A DNA stretch of 64,000 nt, taken from the NCBI RefSeq assembly GCF_022810305.1, contig NZ_JALGQH010000001.1:124001-188000 (forward strand), written 5' to 3'. A program made the translations under genes and the position numbers. Each line of letters opens with the position of its first letter. Position 1 is the stretch's first letter. Below, piece after piece: positions 17,506 through 26,204 of the stretch. This DNA comes from Rhodococcus sp. ARC_M6 (GTDB lineage Bacteria; Actinomycetota; Actinomycetes; Mycobacteriales; Mycobacteriaceae). The notes below the pieces were generated by a model. The model saw nothing but the letters and a program-made list of their open reading frames with translations, was not told where the DNA came from and did not search any database.

Positions 17506-17762
17506 ATTTCCGAACCCACTTTCTTTCGGACATCTGCTCGCTCGAAGGCGTACCCCCTCGCACACATCCGGTACACAAGCCGTGTTCGGAGCGCAAGGGG
17601 TTTCCGTCGACTTTCGTCCTAAAATCTCAGGACTGCAACTAATTCCGAAGGCAGCGTGTCGGATGTTGTTCTGGATGAGGGATTTTCCCGGAGACTTCGC
17701 TGCGAATCTGAGGAAACGGGCATAGAGTAAATCGACCAATTCGCCTGTTTTGGGAGTGTGAG

Positions 17763-19412
17763 ATGGACAAGCCGACGAGTGAGACCACGGCTGAACCGGC
17801 GAGTGCAGTACCCACGAAGAAGTGGGCAGCGCTGATAGTTCTGGTTGGTGGACTGGCGATGATCGTCATCGACGGCACCATCGTCGGAGTTGCATTGCCG
17901 GTCTTGGTTGACGACCTGGACTTGGACTTCAACGACGCCCAGTGGATCAACAGTCTGTACTCGGTGATCTTTGCGGCGCTGCTACTCACCTCGGGTCGCC
18001 TCGGTGATCGATTGGGCCGCCGACGCCTGTACATGGTGGGCATCGCCATCTTCGTGATCGGCAGTCTCATGGCGTCGATGGCAGACAGCGCGACCACCCT
18101 GATCCTCGCTCGCGCTATCCAAGGCGTCGGCGGAGCCTGCGTTCTTCCGGCCACGTTGTCCTCGATGAACTCCATCTTCCGGGGCAAGGACAGAGCCATG
18201 GCCTTCGGTGTGTGGGGCGCCGTCATCGCCGGCGTTGCGGCCATCGGTCCGCTGCTCGGCGGTTGGATTACCACCTACTTCACCTGGCCCTGGATTTTTG
18301 TCATCAACGTTCCCATCGGCATCGTTTTGCTGATTGCCGCCTACGTGGTCGTCCCGGAAACTCGGGCGGGAGTCATCGATCCCGGACTCGATATTCCGGG
18401 TCTTCTATTGAGTGCCTTCGGTTTCGGAGCAGTGATCTTTGCGCTCATCGAAGGCGACAGTCTCGGTTGGTGGACGCAGAAAGCGGATCTGAATGTTCTG
18501 GGGATTACCTGGTCGGCTGATGCGCCACTGCCCGCGGTTCCCACGATCGGTGCGATCGGAATCATGCTGCTGATCGGATTTGCGTTCTGGGAGCGGCATC
18601 GCGGACGGATTCACCGCTCCGCAATCCTGGACATGAACCTGTTCTTCACACCTACGTTCAGTTGGGGCAACGTGACCGCCATGATGGTGGCGATCGCAGA
18701 GTTCGGACTGCTGTTCGTGCTGCCCCTCTACCTCGTCAATGCACTCGGGCTCTCCACGATGGGCGCCGGATTCGTGCTCGCCGCGATGGCCGGCGGCGCG
18801 TTCATATCCGGTTCTCTCGCACGGCATCTCACAGCACTGATCGGTGCCCCCGGAACGGTGATACTCGGACTGCTTCTGGAAGTTGTCGGCGTTATCGTTG
18901 TTGCGGTATTCGTGAGTTCGACTGTGGCACCGTGGCTTTTGGCCCTACTTTTGGTGATCTACGGAACGGGGCTCGGTCTGGCATCAGCTCAGCTCACCGG
19001 AACCACCCTGGCAGACATACCGCCCGAAGAGTCCGGCCAAGGTTCCGCAACGCAGAGCACGGTCCGTCAATTGGGTTCGGCAATCGGAAGTGCCCTCGTG
19101 GGAGCAGTATTGGCATTCGGATTGTCGAGAAATATGCCCGGCACCCTCGAAGCAGGTGGAGTGCCCGCGGCGGAGGCCAACCAACTTTCCGACGCCACCC
19201 GCGAATCTGCCGGCAGCGCTATCGGAGTGCTGAGAGATCAAGGCACACACGGGAAATTGGGCGAAGCCGCTCCGGATGTAGTGCGCTTGCTGTCGGACGG
19301 ATTTGCCGAGGCCACGCGCTACTCGCTGTACGTGTCAGCGGCGTTCCTGCTGCTCGGACTTATCGGCGCACTCAGAGTAAAGGCAAGTGCGCAAAAAGTA
19401 GCCTCGAGATAG
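17763..19412 (+). CDS. MFS drug-efflux transporter, DHA2 (EmrB/QacA) family
   Basis: 549 aa, about 14 membrane helices. DHA2 marks: motif D1 with VIDGTIVGVALP in helix 1, motif A GRLGDRLGRRRLY between helices 2 and 3, and motif C-like GPLLGGWITTYFTWPWIFVINVPIG in helix 5. It would export lipophilic or cationic compounds by proton antiport. The region around residues 480-520 is a long extracellular loop typical of the 14-helix type. A hairpin terminator follows at once. No regulator adjoins it. Confidence 0.9.
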   Translation: MDKPTSETTAEPASAVPTKKWAALIVLVGGLAMIVIDGTIVGVALPVLVDDLDLDFNDAQWINSLYSVIFAALLLTSGRLGDRLGRRRLYMVGIAIFVIGSLMASMADSATTLILARAIQGVGGACVLPATLSSMNSIFRGKDRAMAFGVWGAVIAGVAAIGPLLGGWITTYFTWPWIFVINVPIGIVLLIAAYVVVPETRAGVIDPGLDIPGLLLSAFGFGAVIFALIEGDSLGWWTQKADLNVLGITWSADAPLPAVPTIGAIGIMLLIGFAFWERHRGRIHRSAILDMNLFFTPTFSWGNVTAMMVAIAEFGLLFVLPLYLVNALGLSTMGAGFVLAAMAGGAFISGSLARHLTALIGAPGTVILGLLLEVVGVIVVAVFVSSTVAPWLLALLLVIYGTGLGLASAQLTGTTLADIPPEESGQGSATQSTVRQLGSAIGSALVGAVLAFGLSRNMPGTLEAGGVPAAEANQLSDATRESAGSAIGVLRDQGTHGKLGEAAPDVVRLLSDGFAEATRYSLYVSAAFLLLGLIGALRVKASAQKVASR

Positions 19413-19417
19413 AGAAA

Positions 19418-19446
19418 CGGGAGGGTTCGAGAAACGAACCCTCCCG
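19418..19446. terminator. 12-bp hairpin terminator between convergent MFS and nitroreductase genes
   Basis: CGGGAGGGTTCG (19418-19429) pairs perfectly with 19435-19446 around a 5-base loop. An A-rich run follows (CAGCAAAAATT), which on the minus strand acts as an upstream A-tract plus hairpin. Likely works in both directions. Confidence 0.75.
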
Positions 19447-19463
19447 CAGCAAAAATTGTGGAC

Positions 19464-20084
19464 TCAAGCCCAGCTGAGTGCGTCCTCGTTAGCCAAACGC
19501 GGCAGGCGATCGAACCACGGGTTCTCGCCGGGGTGGCCGATGTTCACGACGAGGCTGGTCTTGAAGCGGCCGTCGGCGAAGAACTCTCCGTCGATGCCGG
19601 CAGCGTCGAAACCGGCCATCGGGCCGGCAACCAGACCCTGTGCGCGGATAGCAAGAATCAGGTATCCGGCCTGGATTGCAGCGTTGAACTGGCTGGTCGC
19701 CGTGCTGGCGGCTTCGTTCGACGCGAAGTGGTCCTTCATTTCCGGACGGATCGGGAACAGAACCGGGATGTGTTCGTAGAACTTGGTGTCGACGGCCAGA
19801 ACGGCAACGGCGGGTGCCGACGCGGTCTTGGCCTTGTTGCCGTCGGCCATGTGTTCTACGAGGCGAGCCTTGCCCTCTTCGGTGCGGACGAACAGAACGC
19901 GCAGTGGGTTGGTGTTGGCCGCAGTGGGTGCCCACTTCACGAGCTCCCAGATGGCGGTGAGTTCGTCATCGGTGACCGGCTCGTTGGAGAAGGAATTTGC
20001 GGTGCGGGCCTCGGTGAAGAGCAGTTCGCGGCCGGCTGCGTCGAGCTGCTGCGCGGTGAAGGGTGTGGCTGCGTCGAGCGACAT
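19464..20084 (-). CDS. Nitroreductase family protein (RutE/HadB-like)
   Basis: 206 aa from ATG 20084; the frame upstream of it overlaps the divergent promoter and is not coding. Motifs ARTANSFSNEPVTDDEL, WAPTAANTNPLRVLFV and AAIQAGYLILAIRAQGL match the RutE/malonic-semialdehyde-reductase branch of FMN-dependent nitroreductases. It would reduce an aldehyde, quinone or nitro compound with NAD(P)H. It is divergent from an HxlR regulator with a palindrome in the common promoter. Confidence 0.85.
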   Translation of the reverse strand: MSLDAATPFTAQQLDAAGRELLFTEARTANSFSNEPVTDDELTAIWELVKWAPTAANTNPLRVLFVRTEEGKARLVEHMADGNKAKTASAPAVAVLAVDTKFYEHIPVLFPIRPEMKDHFASNEAASTATSQFNAAIQAGYLILAIRAQGLVAGPMAGFDAAGIDGEFFADGRFKTSLVVNIGHPGENPWFDRLPRLANEDALSWA

Positions 20085-20164
20085 AGGTCGTATCCGTTCC
20101 GTGACGCCCTGCCGGAAGGATCCGGTAAAGCGAGTTGCTAGTAAAAACAAAGTGACTATGGATA

Positions 20165-20178
20165 CGGTAGCACTACCG
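20165..20178. promoter_or_regulatory. Palindrome in the nitroreductase/HxlR promoter
   Basis: CGGTAG-CA-CTACCG, a perfect 14-bp dyad, 14 bases before the HxlR start codon and 81 bases before the nitroreductase start. This is a likely operator for the HxlR protein acting on both genes. Confidence 0.6.
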
Positions 20179-20191
20179 GTAGGGTGGTGGC

Positions 20192-20548
20192 ATGGCGAGC
20201 AAGAGCGAGACAGAGCACCAGCCCCGCGCCTGCGACGGCGCGCTGGCACGTGCCTTCAGCTTTCTGGGCAAACGCTGGAACGGTGTCATTCTCGGCACGC
20301 TGCTGAGCGGGCCGGCTGGGTTTGCCGAGCTCAAGCGGGCTGTCGGCGGGATCAGTGACTCGGTGCTCTCCGAGCGGTTGACGGAATTGGCGGGCGCGGG
20401 ACTGGTGGTTCGCAGTGTCGACGCCGGGCCTCCCATCGCGGTGGAATACCAGCTCACAGCGTCGGGGCATGCATTGTTGCCGGCCTTGAACGAGCTGACG
20501 ACGTGGGCTACCGAGAACCTGCCTGCGGCGGACTGTCCAGCGTCGTGA
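20192..20548 (+). CDS. HxlR-family winged-helix regulator
   Basis: 118 aa. Typical HxlR fold: ACDGALARAFSFLGKRWNGVILGTLL, then FAELKRAVGGISDSVLSERLTELAGAGLV and a C-terminal dimer helix. Members sense electrophiles, aldehydes or redox changes through a Cys; here a Cys lies near the N-terminus in PRACDG. It probably controls the divergent nitroreductase and itself. Confidence 0.88.
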   Translation: MASKSETEHQPRACDGALARAFSFLGKRWNGVILGTLLSGPAGFAELKRAVGGISDSVLSERLTELAGAGLVVRSVDAGPPIAVEYQLTASGHALLPALNELTTWATENLPAADCPAS

Positions 20549-20778
20549 CGGCGTCGGACGAAGTCGCAACGTAGTTGCAACCTCCCTTTGATTAGTGTTC
20601 TGGATCACATCGAGTTCGCGGTGATTCGCGTTGATTCGCGATCGAACAAGGTGCACGGTCCAGGGTCGCAACCGGTGGCGATTGTGGACAAGGCTCCGTG
20701 GGTTGAGACCACAGCTCGCGGAGCCGTTCCTCCACTCGGGAGGGGCGAACCACCCGGCACCGGCCGACAGGAGTCCCG

Positions 20779-21609
20779 GTGTCCGTCGCGGTGGAAACGT
20801 CAGGTGAACTCGATTGGGCCGAAGAGCCCACCCGATGTTCCGAATTAGATGCGTTCCTTCCCGGTCCACCCTCCTTGGCAATGTGCTTGACGGAGCCGCC
20901 GCGAGGCCTGGCCGATATCGCGTCGTTGCTGCTGGCCGCGCCCTGGCTACTTCGATCGCCACGCGGTGACGGCCATCCCGCCTTGGTCTTGCCTGGACTG
21001 TTGGCTTCGGATGCGTCGACGATTGTGATGCGCGCGTACCTGCGATTTCTCGGATATCGAGTCCACGGCTGGAATCTTGGTTTCAACACTGGGCCGACAC
21101 CGGCGGTTGTCGACGGACTGCCCCGGGTGCTCACGGAATTGGGGGATCGTTACGAAGAGCCGGTGTCCGTGGTCGGTTGGAGTCTCGGCGGAATCTATGC
21201 CCGACAACTCGCGCGAGAGTTGCCTGAGTCAGTGCGTCAAGTAGTGACCTTGGGCAGCCCGTTCGGGCTGAGCAGCCTTGGGCAGACGTGGGCCGGTGCG
21301 CTGTATTCGAGAATGTCGGGCAACCATGCGGTTCTCCCGCCGGTCGACGGTATCGACTGGGAACAGGGGCAGCCTCTGCCCGTTCCATCGACGGCGCTCT
21401 ACTCAAAACATGACGGCGTGGTTCCGTGGCAGGTGTGCCGCGACTTTCCGACGGATCGCTCGGAAAGTGTTGCGGTGCACGGTAGTCACATCGGGCTGAC
21501 GCATAACCCCACCGCGCTGTGGGCAGTAGCGGACAGGCTCGCGCAAGCATCAGACGTGTGGAGTCCGTTTGTAGTTCCCCGGCACCTGCGCCGACTGTAT
21601 CCGCGGTGA
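20779..21609 (+). CDS. Alpha/beta-hydrolase (lipase-like)
   Basis: 276 aa from GTG 20779, preceded by AGGAG. Nucleophile elbow GWSLGG, an HGSHIGL segment near the C-terminus for the catalytic His, and an Asp in YSKHDGVVPW. The first 65 residues form an unusual extension before the hydrolase core. No signal peptide. It ends 7 bases from the converging frameshifted hydrolase. Substrate cannot be told. Confidence 0.75.
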   Translation: MSVAVETSGELDWAEEPTRCSELDAFLPGPPSLAMCLTEPPRGLADIASLLLAAPWLLRSPRGDGHPALVLPGLLASDASTIVMRAYLRFLGYRVHGWNLGFNTGPTPAVVDGLPRVLTELGDRYEEPVSVVGWSLGGIYARQLARELPESVRQVVTLGSPFGLSSLGQTWAGALYSRMSGNHAVLPPVDGIDWEQGQPLPVPSTALYSKHDGVVPWQVCRDFPTDRSESVAVHGSHIGLTHNPTALWAVADRLAQASDVWSPFVVPRHLRRLYPR

Positions 21610-21616
21610 AAGACTG

Positions 21617-22482
21617 CTATCGCTCAATGCTTCCTCGGAGGAGGAACTCGGTCGTGACTCGTTCGAAGGCTTCCTTGGCTTCCACCATCACCCAGTGACC
21701 ACAATTGGGAAAGATGTGCAGCTCGGCGTTGGGGATGAGCCGCAGCGGGATCATCGGCATATCCGGCGGGCACCGCCTGTCGTCGAGACCCCAGGTGAGC
21801 AGAGTCGGGCACTGCACCTTGTGCATCATCGACCAGTACGGCGGCACATCAGACTTGGACATCATCTGCTGTTGCGCTGCAAATGCTTTGGAGCCGTACA
21901 TCGCCTCCAGGCTCTGGTGTGAGGCCGGATCGTTCGCGGTTTCCCAGCGTTCCTCGATCCGTTCCTCGGTGATGACGCTGGGGTCGAACACCATGCATTC
22001 GAGCCAGCGAACCAGTCCTTCGCGGCTGGGGGCGTCAGCGAACTGCTGTAGTAGACGCGTTCCCTCGCTGGGGTTTTGGCTGAAGATATTTGGGCCCACC
22101 CCGCCGATGGTGACCAGTTTGCTTACCCGCTCGGGATGTCGCATGGCCACGTTGACCCCGACGACACCGCCCATCGAATTGCCGATCATCGCCGCCGACG
22201 AAATGTCGAGTGCGTCCATGAATCGGATAACTGCCGAACTGGCAGTGATAACCGGGTGTCCGTCGACGGGGTCACTGATACCGAAACCTGGAACTCCAGT
22301 ATGTAGCAATGGAAGTGCTCGGCGAAGACCTCGAGGTTTCCGCGGTAATTTCGCCATCCGCTGACTCCGATTCCGGAGCCGTGCAGCAGGATCAGCGGTG
22401 GGCCGTCGCCGGCCTCGTGATAGCGCAAGATCCCCTTGTCTGTCGCTACTTCCCGCTTGGTTCCCTCGTAGCTCACGTCCAT
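21617..22482 (-). pseudogene. Meta-cleavage-type alpha/beta-hydrolase with a single-base frameshift
   Basis: Two frames together give one complete hydrolase of about 288 aa. The N-terminal part (from ATG 22482) reads LILLHGSGIGVSGWRNYRGN up to YILEFQ. The continuation in the next frame begins PGFGISDPVDGHP and holds GNSMGG (nucleophile), LTWGLDDRRCPPD (Asp) and NCGHWVMVE (His). Restoring one G near 22290-22292 on the plus strand (one C on the coding strand) would rejoin them as EFPGFG. The family (BphD/HsaD-like C-C hydrolases) cleaves ring-fission products of aromatic or steroid degradation. The lesion may be a real mutation or a sequencing error. Confidence 0.8.
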
Positions 22483-22492
22483 TCGGCAATAC

Positions 22493-22506
22493 TAGAACAT
22501 GTTGCA
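22493..22506. promoter_or_regulatory. KstR-type motif upstream of the frameshifted hydrolase
   Basis: TAGAACATGTTGCA fits the 14-bp pattern TnnAACnnGTTnnA, the published consensus of the steroid repressor KstR. It lies 10 bases upstream of the hydrolase start. Two more matches sit ahead of other catabolic genes in this window. Confidence 0.5.
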
Positions 22507-22527
22507 GTTTCATGGGCGGGTAGTGGC

Positions 22528-23187
22528 TTATCTCTTCCGCGTCTTCAGTAGCTGCTTGGCCTCGTGCAGTTCGTCGGATGACAAGGGTGGCAGGGGGAGT
22601 GGGTCACGGTGCAGGCCTTCGGCGCGGAGTCCGTCGAGCATTACCGACATGTATCGACGCCAGACCGTCGGATTGACGGGTTGGGCAAACTCGGTGACGG
22701 CACCGACCATGAAGATGAGGCCGAAGAGGTCGGTGGGCACTGCGTCGGGGCGCAGCATTCCGGCGTCTTGTGCGCGTTTGAATATTTCTTCGACAGCCGG
22801 TTCGATAATGGATCGCTGGCCTGCGACCTGCTCGCACCCTTCGTCGGTTCCGTTGAGAACGTCTTTGAGTCCACGGTTGACCGACATACGGCCACAAGCG
22901 AATTCGGCAAAAGTGACCAGCGCGTCCCAGGGGTCGGGATTGGCGAGAGATGCTTCGGTGGCGGCAGCCATATCGGCAAAATTCTGCTGGAAGACGCCGT
23001 CGATCAACTCTTCCTTGTTGGAGAATCGTCGGTACACCGTTCCGACGCCGACGCGCGCGCGGCGAGCGACGTCGTCAAGCGTGACGTCGATACCTTCTTC
23101 GGCGAACAACTCGCGTGCGGCATCGATGATCAACTGCCGATTGCGTGCGGCGTCGGCGCGAAGCGGGCGTTCCATTGCGGTACTCAT
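22528..23187 (-). CDS. TetR-family regulator of the adjacent efflux gene
   Basis: 219 aa from ATG 23187. HTH at about residues 35-60: VTLDDVARRARVGVGTVYRRFSNKEELI, followed by an all-helical ligand domain. Divergent from a 14-helix drug exporter. Two copies of a GGAGA-N5-TCTCC dyad lie between them, so repression of both genes relieved by an exported compound is the likely scheme. Confidence 0.88.
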   Translation of the reverse strand: MSTAMERPLRADAARNRQLIIDAARELFAEEGIDVTLDDVARRARVGVGTVYRRFSNKEELIDGVFQQNFADMAAATEASLANPDPWDALVTFAEFACGRMSVNRGLKDVLNGTDEGCEQVAGQRSIIEPAVEEIFKRAQDAGMLRPDAVPTDLFGLIFMVGAVTEFAQPVNPTVWRRYMSVMLDGLRAEGLHRDPLPLPPLSSDELHEAKQLLKTRKR

Positions 23188-23210
23188 GATGTCCAGTTTA
23201 CTCGCCAAGT

Positions 23211-23267
23211 GGAGACAGCATCTCCGTTTGGGTGTACCGTTTTCGCTAACCGGAGAAGCCATCTCCG
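23211..23267. promoter_or_regulatory. Paired operators GGAGA-N5-TCTCC
   Basis: Site 1 is 23211-23225 and site 2 is 23252-23266 (the latter extended by a flanking C/G pair). Both have the same arms and a 5-base spacer. Centres are 41 bp apart, close to four helical turns, so two TetR dimers would sit on one DNA face. Confidence 0.7.
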
Positions 23268-23287
23268 CATAGGTTGGGCGAGGGAAC

Positions 23288-24787
23288 ATGTCAGACATTG
23301 CTGAGTGGACTGAAACCGAGCAGTCCCCGGCGCCTTCAGGGGACAACCACGCAAAACGGTGGCTGATTCTCGCGGTTCTGGGAATTGCGCAGCTCATGGT
23401 GGTCTTGGATGCCACCATCGTCAACATCGCGCTGCCGGCTGCGCAGCGCTCACTGGAGTTCGGGGATTCCGATCGTCAGTGGATCATCACGGCCTACGCC
23501 TTGGCCTTTGGCAGCTTGCTGCTGCTCGGCGGTCGGCTGAGCGACCTGTTCGGTCGCCGACGCACCTTCATTGTCGGCCTGATCGGTTTTGCGGTTACCT
23601 CCGCAATCGGTGGTGCCGCCGTCAACTTCGAGATGCTTGTCGCCGCACGCGCCGGTCAAGGTGTCTTCGGTGCGCTCCTTGCGCCGGCGGCGCTGTCCTT
23701 GCTGACGGTGACCTTCACCGACCCGGCGGAACGCGCAAAGGCCTTCGGAATCTTCGGTGCCGTTGCCGGCGCCGGTGGCGCTGTCGGACTACTGCTCGGC
23801 GGTGCGCTCACCGAATGGGTCGACTGGCGCTGGTGCCTCTTCGTGAATCTCTTCTTCGCGGCAATCGCATTGGTCGGAGCGGTCATGCTCTTCGCGCCGC
23901 ACGTCGCGACCAGCGACAGGCCGAAACTCGACATCCCCGGAACAATCCTGGTTGCGATCAGCTTGTTCAGCATCGTCTTCGGATTCTCCAAGGCAGAGTC
24001 CGACGGCTGGAGTTCAGGCGCCACCATCGCGTGGCTGAGTACGGGCGTCGTCTTTATGGCCGCATTCATCTACTGGCAGACCAAGTCCGACCATCCTCTA
24101 CTCCCGCTGCGAGTTGTCACTGATCGCATTCGGGCCGGCTCGTATCTGGCTATCTTCCTTTCCGGTGCAGGTATGTTTGCGGTCTTCTTGTTCCTGACCT
24201 ATTACATGCAGCTGATCCTCGGCTACTCGCCGATCATGACCGGGCTGGCTTTCATGCCGATGGTGTTCGGAATCGTCACTGCAGCAACGCTTTCAACGGC
24301 AGTTCTCCTGCCCCGGTTCGGCCCTCGCATCTTGATCACGAGTGGAATGGTCATCGCCGCAATCGGAATGACCATTCTGGCGCAGATTTCCGTTGACAGC
24401 ACTTACGCCGTCCACATCATGCCCGGACTTATCGTGACGGGCCTCGGCATGGGCACCATCTTTGCGCCGTCGATGCAGGGCGCCACCTCGGGAGTTCGAT
24501 ACGAGGACGCCGGAGTTGCCTCGGCGACGGTCAATACGATGCAGCAGGTAGGCGGTTCCATCGGTACCGCACTGCTCAGCACTATCGCAGCATCGGCGTC
24601 CACCAAGTATCTGGTCGGCCGCGAGATGAATCCGCTGACACAAGCGCAGGCAGCCGTCGAAAGTTACACGACGACGTTCTATTGGGCCGCAGCCATTTTC
24701 GTTGTCGGCGCAGTGTTGACGGGGCTGGTCATCCGCAGTGGTCTGCTGCCGTCGGCACCTGAGGGTGAATTGGTCCTCGCGCACTGA
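23288..24787 (+). CDS. MFS drug-efflux transporter, DHA2 (EmrB/QacA) family
   Basis: 499 aa, about 14 helices. VVLDATIVNIALPAAQ (motif D1), LGGRLSDLFGRRRTF (motif A) and GAVGLLLGGALTEWVDWRWCLFVN (motif C region) are standard DHA2 marks. Exports toxic compounds by proton antiport. Controlled in all likelihood by the divergent TetR gene through paired operators. A GC-rich hairpin follows the stop. Confidence 0.92.
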   Translation: MSDIAEWTETEQSPAPSGDNHAKRWLILAVLGIAQLMVVLDATIVNIALPAAQRSLEFGDSDRQWIITAYALAFGSLLLLGGRLSDLFGRRRTFIVGLIGFAVTSAIGGAAVNFEMLVAARAGQGVFGALLAPAALSLLTVTFTDPAERAKAFGIFGAVAGAGGAVGLLLGGALTEWVDWRWCLFVNLFFAAIALVGAVMLFAPHVATSDRPKLDIPGTILVAISLFSIVFGFSKAESDGWSSGATIAWLSTGVVFMAAFIYWQTKSDHPLLPLRVVTDRIRAGSYLAIFLSGAGMFAVFLFLTYYMQLILGYSPIMTGLAFMPMVFGIVTAATLSTAVLLPRFGPRILITSGMVIAAIGMTILAQISVDSTYAVHIMPGLIVTGLGMGTIFAPSMQGATSGVRYEDAGVASATVNTMQQVGGSIGTALLSTIAASASTKYLVGREMNPLTQAQAAVESYTTTFYWAAAIFVVGAVLTGLVIRSGLLPSAPEGELVLAH

Positions 24788-24797
24788 CGAACGTGCT

Positions 24798-24826
24798 GGG
24801 GTCACCGCCGTGTGAACGGTGGCCCC
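24798..24826. terminator. Hairpin downstream of the efflux gene
   Basis: GGGGTCACCG (24798-24807) pairs with CGGTGGCCCC (24817-24826) with one G-T wobble and a 9-base loop. No T-run follows. Confidence 0.5.
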
Positions 24827-24850
24827 GGCCGGTGCGGAATACTGCTGAGC

Positions 24851-25396
24851 ATGAAGTGGAAAAGTCCGACCGACACCGGCTGGTCTGTGCAAATCGCGGC
24901 AGACCTCTCCTTAGTGGCTATTTTCGATCCGGCCGGTGTGCTGCGCGGTGAACTCTTTCCGGCTTCGGATAGCGAGTTCACAGGTCATTTCGGCAGTTGG
25001 AAGCGGGAATCCACGGCTGAACGTATCGATCGATACGGTCCGGCCCTGATCAAAGGCAAGCCTGCGACCTTACAGTTGCCGGGTGTGGGCGCCGTGAGCG
25101 TGTCAGACGGAAAACTGGGCGCGATGCGGCGCCGGAACAAGTTCTGCGAAGTTTCGGTAGCCGGACGTCAGTATCGGTTCGAACATTCGTCGGGGCGTAA
25201 GGCAACGGCACTGCGTGACGGAACCACGTTGGCCCGGTACGTGCGTGCACACGGTCTTCGTGCAATCGAGGTGTCGCGCAAGAGTTTTGCCGCGACGGAC
25301 GAACTCGACGAGTGCGTGCTGACACTGTTTCAGAAGGTTATCTTGCCGGGGCGCGAAGGTGCATTCAGCGAGACGATGTCGGCGCTGAGTATCTGA
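24851..25396 (+). CDS. Hypothetical protein
   Basis: 181 aa from ATG 24851. No recognised domain. It is soluble, rich in charged residues and beta-prone (for example LVAIFDPAGVLRGELFPA, KFCEVSVAGRQYRFEHSSG, LARYVRAHGLRAIEVSRKSF), with no signal peptide or membrane helix. The C-terminal third is helical (DECVLTLFQKVILPG). Its stop codon directly abuts the converging TetR stop. I do not recognise the family. Confidence 0.65.
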   Translation: MKWKSPTDTGWSVQIAADLSLVAIFDPAGVLRGELFPASDSEFTGHFGSWKRESTAERIDRYGPALIKGKPATLQLPGVGAVSVSDGKLGAMRRRNKFCEVSVAGRQYRFEHSSGRKATALRDGTTLARYVRAHGLRAIEVSRKSFAATDELDECVLTLFQKVILPGREGAFSETMSALSI

Positions 25397-26104
25397 TCAG
25401 CAGCCGCCGTCGGAAGCTGATCGGCAGCGATGCAGGACATGATCGAGTTGATCGGTGGTGAGCGCAGGAACCGGAAGCTCGCGGGGGGCGGACCGTGAGC
25501 TGCACAGTCCGTCGATCATGAACCCGAGCACTCGTCGGTACGCCTGAGGAGCTTCGTCGCCCCCGAAGTTCTGTGCCATCTTGATTGTCTGCATCAGGAG
25601 GGGGACGTCATTGATCTCGAAATCGCTGCGCAGCGTTCCCTGCGCTTTGGCGCGATTGACGAGGGCGGCGGTGCTGCGAGTGATGCTCGCGCGAGCCTTG
25701 GAAAACGCGTCGGACTCGAAGCGGCTGTCCATGAGGAGGTCGCCGAAACCGCGGTTGTCGGACATGCGCAGTGAAATTTCTTCGAGATAGTGGACGAGAC
25801 CGGCCCAAGCGTCGGGCGCCTCGAGGGAGATGGTCGCGAGGGATTCGATCTCGGCGCAGCGGGTGTCGAACAGCGCCTGGATCAGTTCGTCTTTGCTGGC
25901 GAACCGTCGGTAGACGGTTCCGACTCCCACGCCGGCATGGCGCGCGACGTCGGCCAGGGTGGCATCGAGGCCTTGGGCGCCGAAGACTGCTCGAGCGGAA
26001 TACAGGATGCGCTCGAGGTTGGCTTTTGCGTCGGCGCGCAGGCGCGGTGGCGTGCAGTCGGCCGAGATTCCCGCACGCGGCGCGTCGGGGTGTGTTGTCG
26101 GCAT
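25397..26104 (-). CDS. TetR-family regulator
   Basis: 235 aa from ATG 26104 (a GTG two codons upstream is also possible). HTH LDATLADVARHAGVGVGTVYRRFASKDEL is close to that of the TetR at 22528-23187, so the two regulators are related. Divergent from GtrA and FetB-like membrane genes. Two CGGAA-N7-TTCCG operators sit between, one right behind its own start codon. Confidence 0.88.
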   Translation of the reverse strand: MPTTHPDAPRAGISADCTPPRLRADAKANLERILYSARAVFGAQGLDATLADVARHAGVGVGTVYRRFASKDELIQALFDTRCAEIESLATISLEAPDAWAGLVHYLEEISLRMSDNRGFGDLLMDSRFESDAFSKARASITRSTAALVNRAKAQGTLRSDFEINDVPLLMQTIKMAQNFGGDEAPQAYRRVLGFMIDGLCSSRSAPRELPVPALTTDQLDHVLHRCRSASDGGC

Positions 26105-26124
26105 CCTCACAGTCTACGACACTA

Positions 26125-26179
26125 AGCGGAATGATCGGTTCCGCTAGTGCTATATTGCTAAGCGGAACGTATGGTTCCG
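26125..26179. promoter_or_regulatory. Paired operators CGGAA-N7-TTCCG flanking a TATATT box
   Basis: Site 1, AGCGGAA-N7-TTCCGCT, is 26125-26145; site 2 has its CGGAA-N7-TTCCG core at 26163-26179. Centres are 36 bp apart. The hexamer TATATT at 26151-26156 between them could be a -10 element, so binding would block it. Confidence 0.65.
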
Positions 26180-26204
26180 ATTAATTTCACGAGAGAAGCT
26201 ACAT

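Noticed and set aside
17506..17762. Possible riboswitch upstream of the osmoprotectant operon
   Set aside because: Short CCCC/GGGG complementarities exist on the minus strand, but I could not fit a known riboswitch (ydaO-type or other) fold by eye.
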